From Crocinitomix sp. (GTDB taxonomy: Bacteria > Bacteroidota > Bacteroidia > Flavobacteriales_D > Crocinitomicaceae), in the NCBI GenBank assembly GCA_020849935.1, contig JADZFJ010000013.1:1-5163 (forward strand): a stretch of DNA of 5,163 nt. Reading direction: 5' to 3'. How positions within the stretch are numbered: position 1 is the first letter of the stretch; each line of letters begins with the position of its first letter. A program made the position numbers and the translations under genes. Below, piece after piece: positions 1 through 5,163 of this stretch. The notes beneath the pieces were generated by a model. That model searched no databases, was not told the origin of the DNA, and saw nothing but the letters and a program-made list of their open reading frames with translations.

Positions 1-2
1 AA

Positions 3-578
3 TCACTAGGGATTAAAAATGATAAAAAAGGTTTAGATTTTTTTATTCCACCAGTGGATGAGTTGGAGTTACATACATTTGGCGTTCCGACCCATTTTAT
101 TGCCTTTGCAATTGGGGCTCAATTTGCGACCAAGCGTTTGCCACAACATCAATTGGTTAAGTTGGTGAATAAAATAGAAGGACAAGTTGTTTTATTAGGA
201 GGAGAAACGGATGTTGAGACCGGGAAATTTATTCAGGCCAATTGCCCTCATGCAATCAGCTTGTGTGGTTTGTTAAATCTAAATCAATCTGCTTCGGTGG
301 TGAGACAATGTGCAAAATTAATTACCCATGACACGGGTTTAATGCACATTGCGGCCGCTTTTAACAAGCCTACCGTCTCTATATGGGGAAATACCGTTCC
401 TGCATTGGGAATGACTCCCTATCAACCTCAAAATCCAGGAAATTTTAGTATTCATGAAGTGGATTTAAAATGCAGGCCTTGTTCCAAAATTGGATATCAA
501 ACCTGCCCTAAAAAGCACTTTAAATGCATGGAAAATCAAGATTTAACAGCGATTGCTGCAACGGTGAATGCTAAATAA
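3..578 (+). CDS. Glycosyltransferase family 9 (heptosyltransferase-like), C-terminal part, 5' end outside window
   Basis: This frame is open from the left edge, so the gene is cut by the window and the GTG at 54 is an internal valine, not a start. About 191 residues are visible, roughly the second half of a protein that is usually near 340 residues. The visible part corresponds to the C-terminal Rossmann-like domain of GT-B enzymes, which binds the nucleotide-sugar donor. Family marks seen are a GGETD strand-loop (about nt 198-212), the conserved segment HDTGLMHIAAA (nt 327-359) followed by KPTVSIWG, and a late four-cysteine pattern C-x2-C-x7-C-x6-C (nt 471-527) typical of heptosyltransferase relatives. 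Family members transfer a sugar, often ADP-heptose, to lipopolysaccharide or another envelope glycan at the cytoplasmic face of the inner membrane. The exact donor and acceptor cannot be read from the sequence, so no symbol is given. The frame ends in TAA at 576-578, converging on the thioesterase gene. Confidence 0.88.
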   Translation, partial: SLGIKNDKKGLDFFIPPVDELELHTFGVPTHFIAFAIGAQFATKRLPQHQLVKLVNKIEGQVVLLGGETDVETGKFIQANCPHAISLCGLLNLNQSASVVRQCAKLITHDTGLMHIAAAFNKPTVSIWGNTVPALGMTPYQPQNPGNFSIHEVDLKCRPCSKIGYQTCPKKHFKCMENQDLTAIAATVNAK

Positions 579-1080
579 ATAGAGCTTTTAATTCGGTTGC
601 ATCCCCAGGCTTCATTCTTCCAGCTAATACCAAACTCAATTGGCGACGACGTAATGCCGCATCAAATCGTTTATGTTCTTCTTCGGTTTCGGGGGTGATT
701 TCAGGAACGTTAATTGTTCTTCCGTTTTGATCGACCGCCACAAAGGTCAGGATGGCTTGATTACTGGTAGTTAATTCGCCAGTAATTCTGTCTTCGACAA
801 AAACATCAATAATTACTTCCATTGATGAATTAAATGCCCGAGACACTTTAGCACTCAAGGTAACAATTGCCCCGAGATCCACCGGTTTATTAAATGAAAC
901 ATTGTTGATCGCAGCCGTCACAGCTACACGACCGGAATGTCGGTGGGCGGCTACTGCGCCAATTTCATCGATCCAAGCCAAGAGCGATCCTCCAAATAAT
1001 TTTCCTAAGGTGTTGGTATCATTGGGTAAAACAACTTTAGTTGAAGTTGAAATGGAATCTTTTGGAAATTTACTTGTCAT
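571..1080 (-). CDS. Acyl-CoA thioesterase, hotdog fold (YciA/ACOT7-type)
   Basis: A single-domain hotdog protein of 169 residues that should hydrolyse acyl-CoA thioesters to free acid and CoA in the cytosol. The signature is clear: N23 and the segment GKLFGGSLLAWIDE (residues 26-39) with the candidate catalytic D38 on the central helix. It is followed by AAHRHSGR (44-51), VSFNKPVDLGAIV (61-73) and the NSSMEV strand (84-89), all in the usual order for this family. Length matches stand-alone bacterial members; the roughly 50-residue tail after the fold is charged (EEEHKRFDAALRRR). Chain-length preference cannot be predicted. The start ATG (complement of 1078-1080) begins just ahead of the conserved fold; no strong Shine-Dalgarno is seen before it, which is normal in Bacteroidota. 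Its stop overlaps the stop of the opposing glycosyltransferase by 8 bases. It follows ppiD on the same strand, but a terminator separates the two, so it is probably its own transcription unit. Confidence 0.9.
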   Translation of the reverse strand: MTSKFPKDSISTSTKVVLPNDTNTLGKLFGGSLLAWIDEIGAVAAHRHSGRVAVTAAINNVSFNKPVDLGAIVTLSAKVSRAFNSSMEVIIDVFVEDRITGELTTSNQAILTFVAVDQNGRTINVPEITPETEEEHKRFDAALRRRQLSLVLAGRMKPGDATELKALFI

Positions 1081-1104
1081 ACCATTAATTTTTAGTGACC
1101 GACT

Positions 1105-1159
1105 TAAAACAAAAAAGCCTTGTAATTTTTACTGCAAAGCTAGCAAAAATTACAAGGCT
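1105..1159 (-). terminator. Intrinsic terminator downstream of ppiD
   Basis: A perfect 15-bp inverted repeat pairs 1116-1130 (AGCCTTGTAATTTTT) with 1145-1159, with a 14-base loop at 1131-1144. Read on the - strand, the hairpin begins about 20 bases after the ppiD stop codon and is followed at once by a run of six T, one G and four more T (complement of 1116-1106). This is the layout of a Rho-independent terminator for the leftward ppiD transcript. The GC-rich end of the stem (AGCC/GGCT) sits next to the T-run, as expected. On the + strand the stem is followed only by AAAATTCG, so no rightward termination is expected. Confidence 0.88.
1135..1142 (-). promoter_or_regulatory. Candidate -7 box for the thioesterase gene, inside the terminator loop
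   Basis: On the - strand this reads TAGCTTTG, an exact match to the Bacteroidota -7 pattern TAnnTTTG. At a spacing of 17 bases upstream the sequence is TTTT (complement of 1160-1163), only a partial match to the TTTG expected near -33. A start about 7 bases downstream would fall near 1128 and give a leader of roughly 50 bases before the thioesterase ATG. Such a transcript would contain only the second half of the hairpin and so would not be terminated. The octamer is the same as the one upstream of pdhB. The match is suggestive but short, and chance remains possible. Confidence 0.35.
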
Positions 1160-1179
1160 AAAATTCGATTATTCTTAAC

Positions 1180-3396
1180 TTATCTAAATTCTAATCGACG
1201 TCTATTGTCAACTAGATTAGCTTTTTCGCGGAGTGCTTGAATCACTTTACCATCCGAAGTATTCGCACGCATTGCTCGCATCGGATCTGAAGTTATTTTT
1301 AAGTCTGCAGCTTTCACAGCAGGTATTTCGCTATCCACGATAAATACATAAATTCCATCTTCCCCTTCGATAGGAACAGTCATTGCGCCTTTAGGGATTT
1401 TAGTAAATACTTTACCAATCACGTAAGGTTCTTCCTGACCACCATTATAGATTGATTTGCTAGCAAATGTTAACTCAGCATTTCCAATCGCTCCATTTGT
1501 GATTACAGCACCAACTTGCTCTAAACTCTTTTTGCCTGACATTTTTTTAATGTAGACTTCCGCTTGTTTTTCTTTCAAAGCTGGTCCTCTCATGATTTCT
1601 TTCACGTCTTCAAATTCAGGAACACCCTCTGGAATGATATTGTCGATAGTTGCCACCACAAATTTATCGCCATCAATTAATGGTTTAGAAATGTCACCTA
1701 CCTTAGCATTTTTATTGAAAACAAACTGAAGCATGGTGCGTGAATTATTTAAACCGATGACATAATCATTGGATAAATTAATTCGTGCTGCTTGAACTTC
1801 TAAATTTGCTTTTTCTGCCATTCTATTAAAAATAGAATCGCCAGTTCCTTCTTCAACGGTATAAACGAAATCAAATGCTTTTGACTCCATTTCTTTTTTC
1901 GTCTCGTCGCTTGGTTTTAAGGTTTTAGTTACTAAAGCTAATACCGGAGTTTTACGAGAAGCTTGTCCTAAAACTTCGACAATATGGTATCCAAAACTAG
2001 TTTTTACTAATTGTAAATCACCAATTTTACCGTTAAACGCTGCTTCTTCAAATTCAGGAACCATAGCTCCTTTTGAAAACCACTTATATTCACCACCTGT
2101 CGCCATTGATCCTGGATCTTCGCTTACTTTTGGAACCAATTCAGCAAAATTATTCTTTGCTTTAATTACTTTAATCAAACTATCTCCAATTGCTTTTGCT
2201 TGTTCTTCAGTTCTAGTTTGCCCGATGCTAATCAAGATATGTCTTACCCATGCTTGATCCTCAACTGGCAATTCAACCACTTTTACGAGTGCCAATTCTT
2301 CGGTACGTGTGTCTGCGTTCACAGCTGGAAATGGTCCTAATACATCCCCAACTTTAGAATTTTGAAGAATTTCATCTGCAGAACGCGGATAAGCACCTCC
2401 TAATTGGTTAATGGAGAATCGTAATTGATCATCCATACCCATTCTAAACGCGGTTGAATCTGATAAAAATTTCGAATCACTGTTTTGGTAAACAAATGCT
2501 AAATCGTTTTTAGTTGATGAAAACATTGGTTTCATCGTTTCTAACGTTTCATTAATTTTAGCAATATCTCCTGGTGTTGGAGCAACGGAAAAATTCACCA
2601 TTTGTACATCACGCGCTTCTTCTTGCTCGTATTCAATGTCATTTTTATGCTTTTCGTAATATGCCTTAATGTCTTCATCGGTCACTTTCACTTCATCCAC
2701 AGGAATGTCAGCATATCGTTGAACCACAAATCTTACTTGTTTTTTATCATACAAGGCGTTGTATTGATCTTGTGCTTCTAGTTTATTAATATAGATTCCT
2801 TTTTTAACCAAGGCAACATATTTATCTGCTTTACGAGCATTCTCCAACTCTTCTTCGAAAGATTTCCATTGTTTACGGCTATCCAACCAATTTTGCATTT
2901 GTTCAGGAGAAGCACCTACTGGTTCTACTTCCAATTTTTGAATGAACGATCGCACAGAATCTTTAGAAAAAGAACCATCTGGACCTCTAAAGATGGACAC
3001 TTGAAGCACCCAAGGGTGTAAGTGATTTCCATGAATCATGTCATTTAATTCGTTTTTTGTACAAACAATCCCAAGTTTGCTGAACTCTTCTTCCAACAAG
3101 GTTCTACGAATTAATTCGTTGAACGCATTATCATCCGCCAAACGTTCAGCTTCTGCGTTCCACTCTTTTTGTTGGTATTGATATTCGCTTTTTTGACGAT
3201 TGGTCATTTCCTCTTTTAATTCGAGGTATTTGTCCACATCAATCAATTCGCCGTGAAGGGTTGCGATTTCGAGTTGATCTTCGTCTTCTCCTCCGCCACC
3301 TTTAATGAAATCACTAAATATAAAAGCAAGCATTGCAAGGCCCACAACGATGAGCAACAACATTGAGTTTTTTTGAATTTTTCCAATTACAGCCAT
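1180..3396 (-). CDS. ppiD: Membrane-anchored parvulin-type peptidylprolyl isomerase (PpiD/SurA-like foldase)
   Basis: A 738-residue foldase expected to sit in the inner membrane with its bulk in the periplasm, where PpiD-type proteins assist newly exported envelope proteins. Residues 1-10 are short and basic. One hydrophobic segment (about 11-30) forms a signal anchor, followed by a flexible GGGGEDED linker. Residues about 45-260 are a charged helical chaperone region of the SurA_N type, including a Q/K/E-rich stretch (about 66-110). A parvulin domain spans about 382-478, with RHILI (385-389), SEDPGS then GGEYKWF (425-440), MVPEFEEAAF (445-454) and FGYHIVEV (468-475). The paired histidines H386 and H471 match the parvulin active-site pair, so isomerase activity is plausible although it is lost in some PpiD proteins. 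Weaker parvulin-like segments (VGDVLGPF near 349, VGDISKPL near 566) suggest degenerate repeats. The C-terminus ends in a basic, aromatic NRRRLEFR motif, similar to Bacteroidota homologues. The start was chosen because it lies directly before the signal anchor. Length agrees with the roughly 700 residues usual in this phylum. It is divergent from pdhB and followed by a terminator, so it is probably monocistronic. The symbol is by family resemblance. Confidence 0.9.
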   Translation of the reverse strand: MAVIGKIQKNSMLLLIVVGLAMLAFIFSDFIKGGGGEDEDQLEIATLHGELIDVDKYLELKEEMTNRQKSEYQYQQKEWNAEAERLADDNAFNELIRRTLLEEEFSKLGIVCTKNELNDMIHGNHLHPWVLQVSIFRGPDGSFSKDSVRSFIQKLEVEPVGASPEQMQNWLDSRKQWKSFEEELENARKADKYVALVKKGIYINKLEAQDQYNALYDKKQVRFVVQRYADIPVDEVKVTDEDIKAYYEKHKNDIEYEQEEARDVQMVNFSVAPTPGDIAKINETLETMKPMFSSTKNDLAFVYQNSDSKFLSDSTAFRMGMDDQLRFSINQLGGAYPRSADEILQNSKVGDVLGPFPAVNADTRTEELALVKVVELPVEDQAWVRHILISIGQTRTEEQAKAIGDSLIKVIKAKNNFAELVPKVSEDPGSMATGGEYKWFSKGAMVPEFEEAAFNGKIGDLQLVKTSFGYHIVEVLGQASRKTPVLALVTKTLKPSDETKKEMESKAFDFVYTVEEGTGDSIFNRMAEKANLEVQAARINLSNDYVIGLNNSRTMLQFVFNKNAKVGDISKPLIDGDKFVVATIDNIIPEGVPEFEDVKEIMRGPALKEKQAEVYIKKMSGKKSLEQVGAVITNGAIGNAELTFASKSIYNGGQEEPYVIGKVFTKIPKGAMTVPIEGEDGIYVFIVDSEIPAVKAADLKITSDPMRAMRANTSDGKVIQALREKANLVDNRRRLEFR

Positions 3397-3426
3397 TTCT
3401 GTCTTTTTGTTTATTTTAAGAATCTG

Positions 3427-3434
3427 CGAATATA
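3427..3434 (-). promoter_or_regulatory. Candidate -7 box for ppiD
   Basis: The - strand reads TATATTCG, matching TAnnTTTG at all but one fixed position. It lies 30 bases before the ppiD ATG, which would leave a leader of roughly 22-25 bases. No TTG is found 17-23 bases upstream, so the -33 half is not supported. This is the best leftward candidate in the region, but it is weak. Confidence 0.35.
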
Positions 3435-3514
3435 GTCCTATTCCTTCTAAAAATGACCTCGGAAGGAAGAAATTTTCGAATAAATATTTCTAAACTCAAA
3501 AAGTTGCCTTTTTT

Positions 3515-3546
3515 TTGATGATTACTTTCTTTATTTTGTAGCTTTG
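3515..3546 (+). promoter_or_regulatory. Bacteroidota-type promoter for pdhB
   Basis: TTG at 3515-3517 (preceded by a T-run, so it reads TTTG) is followed after a 21-base spacer by TAGCTTTG at 3539-3546. Together they match the Bacteroidota primary sigma factor pattern of TTTG near -33 and TAnnTTTG near -7, within its usual spacing. Transcription should begin about 7 bases further on, near 3552, leaving a leader of about 28 bases before the pdhB ATG at 3580. Because the -7 box covers the in-frame TTG at 3544-3546, that TTG cannot be the translation start of a transcript made here. Confidence 0.7.
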
Positions 3547-3569
3547 AGGCAAATTTTTGGACAGCAATT

Positions 3570-3573
3570 AGGA
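3570..3573 (+). promoter_or_regulatory. Shine-Dalgarno-like site that supports the pdhB start
   Basis: AGGA sits six bases before the ATG at 3580, at normal ribosome-binding spacing. Shine-Dalgarno sequences are often weak in Bacteroidota, so this is supporting evidence only. With the promoter position, it favours the ATG at 3580 over the in-frame TTG at 3544. Confidence 0.5.
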
Positions 3574-3579
3574 CAGATT

Positions 3580-4557
3580 ATGAAAACACTGCAATTTAGA
3601 GAAGCGCTTCGCGAAGCAATGTCAGAAGAGATGAGAAAAGACGAAAATGTCTTTTTGTTAGGTGAAGAAGTTGCGGAATACAACGGCGCTTACAAGGTTT
3701 CGCAAGGAATGTTGGATGAATTTGGTGCTAAAAGGGTAATTGATACGCCTATTGCTGAATTAGGATTTACTGGAATTGCGGTTGGTGCTGCCATGAATGG
3801 TTTGCGTCCGATTGTTGAGTTTATGACGTGGAATTTTGCGATTTTAGCTGCGGATCAAATTATTAACAGTGCAGCAAAAATGTTGCAAATGTCAGGTGGA
3901 CAAGTTGGTTGTCCGATTGTTTTTAGAGGAGGAAATGGAACTGCTGGACAATTAGGTGCCACACATTCTCAAAGTTTTGAAGCGTTTTATGCGCATGTAC
4001 CAGGATTAAAAGTGGTTACTCCCTCTACTCCATACGATGCGAAAGGTTTGTTAAAAGCTGCTATTCGTGATAACGACCCAGTAATTGTATTAGAATCAGA
4101 AAAAATGTATGGCGACAAAGGTGAAGTTCCTGAAGGCGAATACATTGTTCCGATTGGAGTGGCTGATATTAAACGTGAAGGAACGGATGTTACGATTGTG
4201 AGTTTTGGTAAAATTATCAAAGAAGCACACGCTGCGGCTGATGAATTAGCGAAAGAAGGAATTTCTGTTGAAATCGTTGATTTAAGAACGATTCGTCCGA
4301 TTGATTATGGTTTGATTGTGAAATCTGTTAAAAAAACAAACCGTTTAGTGGTGGTGGAAGAATCTTGGCCAATTGCGTCAATTGCTTCTGAAATTGCCTA
4401 CCATGTTCAACATTATGCTTTTGACTATTTAGATGCTCCGGTAAAACGTGTGATGCAATCTGATACTCCTTTTCCTTTTAGCCCTAGTTTGATGGCTGAG
4501 GCTTTACCAAATGTTGCGCGAATTTCTGCTGCCGTAAAAGCGGTTTTGTATAAATAA
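3580..4557 (+). CDS. pdhB: Pyruvate dehydrogenase E1 component, beta subunit
   Basis: Beta subunit (325 residues) of the heterotetrameric E1 enzyme, which decarboxylates pyruvate with thiamine diphosphate and passes the acetyl group to the lipoyl arm of E2, feeding acetyl-CoA to the TCA cycle. The N-terminal half is the transketolase-like pyrimidine-binding domain (about 1-180). It contains GEEVAEYNGAYKVSQG (28-43), the conserved DTPIAE with E60 as the likely cofactor-activating glutamate, GFTGIAVGAAMNG (62-74), EFMTWNFA (80-87) and GATHSQ with H129. The transketolase C-terminal domain follows, with TDVTIVSFG (202-210) and VDLRTIRPID (233-242). Length and ends match the family. The frame is open 12 codons further up to a TTG at 3544, but that codon lies in the promoter, so ATG 3580 is preferred. 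The alpha subunit gene is not in the window; pdhB is divergent from ppiD and is followed after ten bases by an acetyltransferase-like frame. A branched-chain 2-oxoacid dehydrogenase beta subunit is the main alternative, but the close match to flavobacterial PdhB makes that less likely. Confidence 0.93.
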   Translation: MKTLQFREALREAMSEEMRKDENVFLLGEEVAEYNGAYKVSQGMLDEFGAKRVIDTPIAELGFTGIAVGAAMNGLRPIVEFMTWNFAILAADQIINSAAKMLQMSGGQVGCPIVFRGGNGTAGQLGATHSQSFEAFYAHVPGLKVVTPSTPYDAKGLLKAAIRDNDPVIVLESEKMYGDKGEVPEGEYIVPIGVADIKREGTDVTIVSFGKIIKEAHAAADELAKEGISVEIVDLRTIRPIDYGLIVKSVKKTNRLVVVEESWPIASIASEIAYHVQHYAFDYLDAPVKRVMQSDTPFPFSPSLMAEALPNVARISAAVKAVLYK

Positions 4558-4567
4558 TTCCGAAGCG

Positions 4568-5163
4568 TTGGAACGTATTCATCCGCTCATACAGCACGAT
4601 GTTGTTCCGTCCGAAGCACTGATTGATTTACTCAAAAATACCCTAATTGGTTCTGAAGGGACTTTGTATCAACTTTTAGATACCCCAACAAAAATTGTTC
4701 AACTCAAAAATTCGCATTTTTTTTCCTTGGTAAGGGCCAATAAATTGTTAGGCACTTTTACGATTTGCATACAAGAAATCAATTTATTGGGCAGTACGCA
4801 CAATTCGTATTATATCCGATATGTAGCCTTTGATGCTAAATTTCAAGGGGGATTTAAGAAAGGCAAAAGTAAGGGAGGTTTGCATCGATTTTTAAAAAAT
4901 TTTTTTGAGACGAGTACTTTTGATTCGGCACCAACCGACGGTGGTAAAAGCATCTATTGGGCATACATTGACCCTGATAATTTGCGGTCGATAAACCTGA
5001 ATAACCGTTTGGGTTTTGAACAAATAGGCACCTTTAAAACGACAGTTTTTTCGCGTGTAAATCCAAAAAATAAGCTGGTTGAAAGAATAAAATCGGAAGA
5101 TAAAAACGAGGTATTAAATTTATTAACTTCTTTTTACGATTCATTTCAGTTTTTTGCGACTGA
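4568..5163 (+). CDS. GNAT acetyltransferase-like protein, 3' end outside window, non-ATG start
   Basis: This frame is open from 4538, just after a stop at 4535-4537 inside pdhB, through the right edge. It contains no ATG. The first usual start codon is TTG at 4568, ten bases after the pdhB stop, giving at least 198 residues; no good ribosome site precedes it, so the start is uncertain. Base composition, the protein-like translation and the absence of stops over about 200 codons argue that it is real. The middle resembles a GNAT fold: strand LLGTFTICIQEI (about 60-71), strand YYIRYVAFD (81-89), then FQGG with a basic glycine/lysine-rich loop and helix (92-113) where the acetyl-CoA pyrophosphate loop should be. 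After this come IYWAYIDPDN (129-138), RSINLNNRLGFEQIG (140-154) and TFKTTVFSRV. The N-x-RS...N...LGF pattern is typical of GNAT proteins. Substrate is unknown. No terminator separates it from pdhB, so cotranscription is likely. The tail after about 165 seems to begin a further helical region. Confidence 0.65.
   Translation, partial: MERIHPLIQHDVVPSEALIDLLKNTLIGSEGTLYQLLDTPTKIVQLKNSHFFSLVRANKLLGTFTICIQEINLLGSTHNSYYIRYVAFDAKFQGGFKKGKSKGGLHRFLKNFFETSTFDSAPTDGGKSIYWAYIDPDNLRSINLNNRLGFEQIGTFKTTVFSRVNPKNKLVERIKSEDKNEVLNLLTSFYDSFQFFAT

Larger units (their letters stand above)
3397..3579. other. Divergent intergenic region between ppiD and pdhB
   Basis: This 183-base, strongly AT-rich gap separates two divergent genes and must carry promoters for both. 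It contains the rightward promoter (3515-3546) and a weaker leftward candidate (3427-3434). A 7-bp inverted repeat, TTCCTTC at 3441-3447 and GAAGGAA at 3462-3468, lies between them within the presumed leftward promoter spacer. No RNA gene, riboswitch-like structure or convincing small ORF was seen. Confidence 0.75.

Noticed and set aside
54..56. GTG as the start of the glycosyltransferase
   Set aside because: The same frame continues upstream to the window edge with family-like sequence, and the protein from GTG would lack the whole N-terminal GT-B domain. The gene is simply cut by the window.
902..1240. Open frame of 112 codons on the + strand across the thioesterase 5' end, the terminator and the ppiD 3' end
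   Set aside because: It lies antisense to two well-supported genes and translates through the terminator hairpin. It has no recognisable motif and is a shadow frame.
3498..3516. Hairpin AAAAAG-TTGC-CTTTTT followed by T-run as a possible terminator
   Set aside because: The stem is six weak pairs with one G-C pair, and no rightward gene lies upstream to need it. The T-run is better explained as part of the pdhB promoter region.
3544..3579. Twelve-codon N-terminal extension of pdhB from TTG 3544
   Set aside because: The TTG is part of the -7 promoter box, and the family N-terminus begins at the ATG at 3580, which has an AGGA before it.
3987..4220. Open frame of 77 codons on the - strand inside pdhB
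   Set aside because: It is antisense to the conserved pdhB coding sequence, with no family resemblance or start signals; a shadow frame.
5161..5163. TGA at the right edge as the stop of the acetyltransferase-like frame
   Set aside because: It is in a different frame; the coding frame reads ACT at 5159-5161 and continues past the window.
1..5163. A novel multi-gene system, mobile element, CRISPR array or RNA gene
   Set aside because: Both strands were read for transposase-like proteins, direct repeat arrays, tRNA-like folds and clusters of unknown genes. All substantial coding regions except the right-edge frame belong to familiar housekeeping families, and no such structure was seen.

Overview
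The window looks like ordinary chromosomal DNA from a member of the Bacteroidota, most likely Flavobacteriales (a Crocinitomicaceae- or Flavobacteriaceae-type genome). The DNA is AT-rich. Promoter-like sites follow the Bacteroidota pattern (TTG near -33, TAnnTTTG near -7) and Shine-Dalgarno sequences are weak or absent. The encoded proteins resemble the flavobacterial versions of PpiD/SurA-type foldase, pyruvate dehydrogenase E1 beta and family 9 glycosyltransferase. The taxonomic call is inference from protein character; no database search was possible.

Layout from left to right: (1) The 3' part of a family 9 (heptosyltransferase-like) glycosyltransferase on the + strand runs in from the left edge and ends at 578. 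(2) A hotdog-fold acyl-CoA thioesterase lies on the - strand (571-1080); its stop overlaps the glycosyltransferase stop tail-to-tail by 8 bases. (3) A 99-base gap (1081-1179) holds a perfect 15-bp hairpin followed by a T-run on the - strand, an intrinsic terminator for the next gene. A promoter-like octamer for the thioesterase lies inside the hairpin loop. (4) A 738-residue membrane-anchored parvulin-type foldase (PpiD-like) is on the - strand (1180-3396). (5) A divergent intergenic region of 183 bases (3397-3579) carries a good Bacteroidota-type promoter for the rightward gene and a weaker candidate for the leftward one. (6) pdhB, pyruvate dehydrogenase E1 beta, is on the + strand (3580-4557). 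(7) Ten bases later an open frame with GNAT acetyltransferase features begins and runs off the right edge. It has no ATG anywhere in the visible part, so its start must be non-canonical, or the frame is damaged.

The genes belong to separate housekeeping processes: envelope glycan synthesis, acyl-CoA hydrolysis, folding of exported proteins, and entry of pyruvate into the TCA cycle. They do not form one pathway. I see no mobile element, CRISPR array, RNA gene, defence system or other novel multi-gene system. The points worth a second look are small: the promoter box nested in a terminator loop, the promoter that decides the pdhB start, and the ATG-less acetyltransferase-like frame downstream of pdhB.
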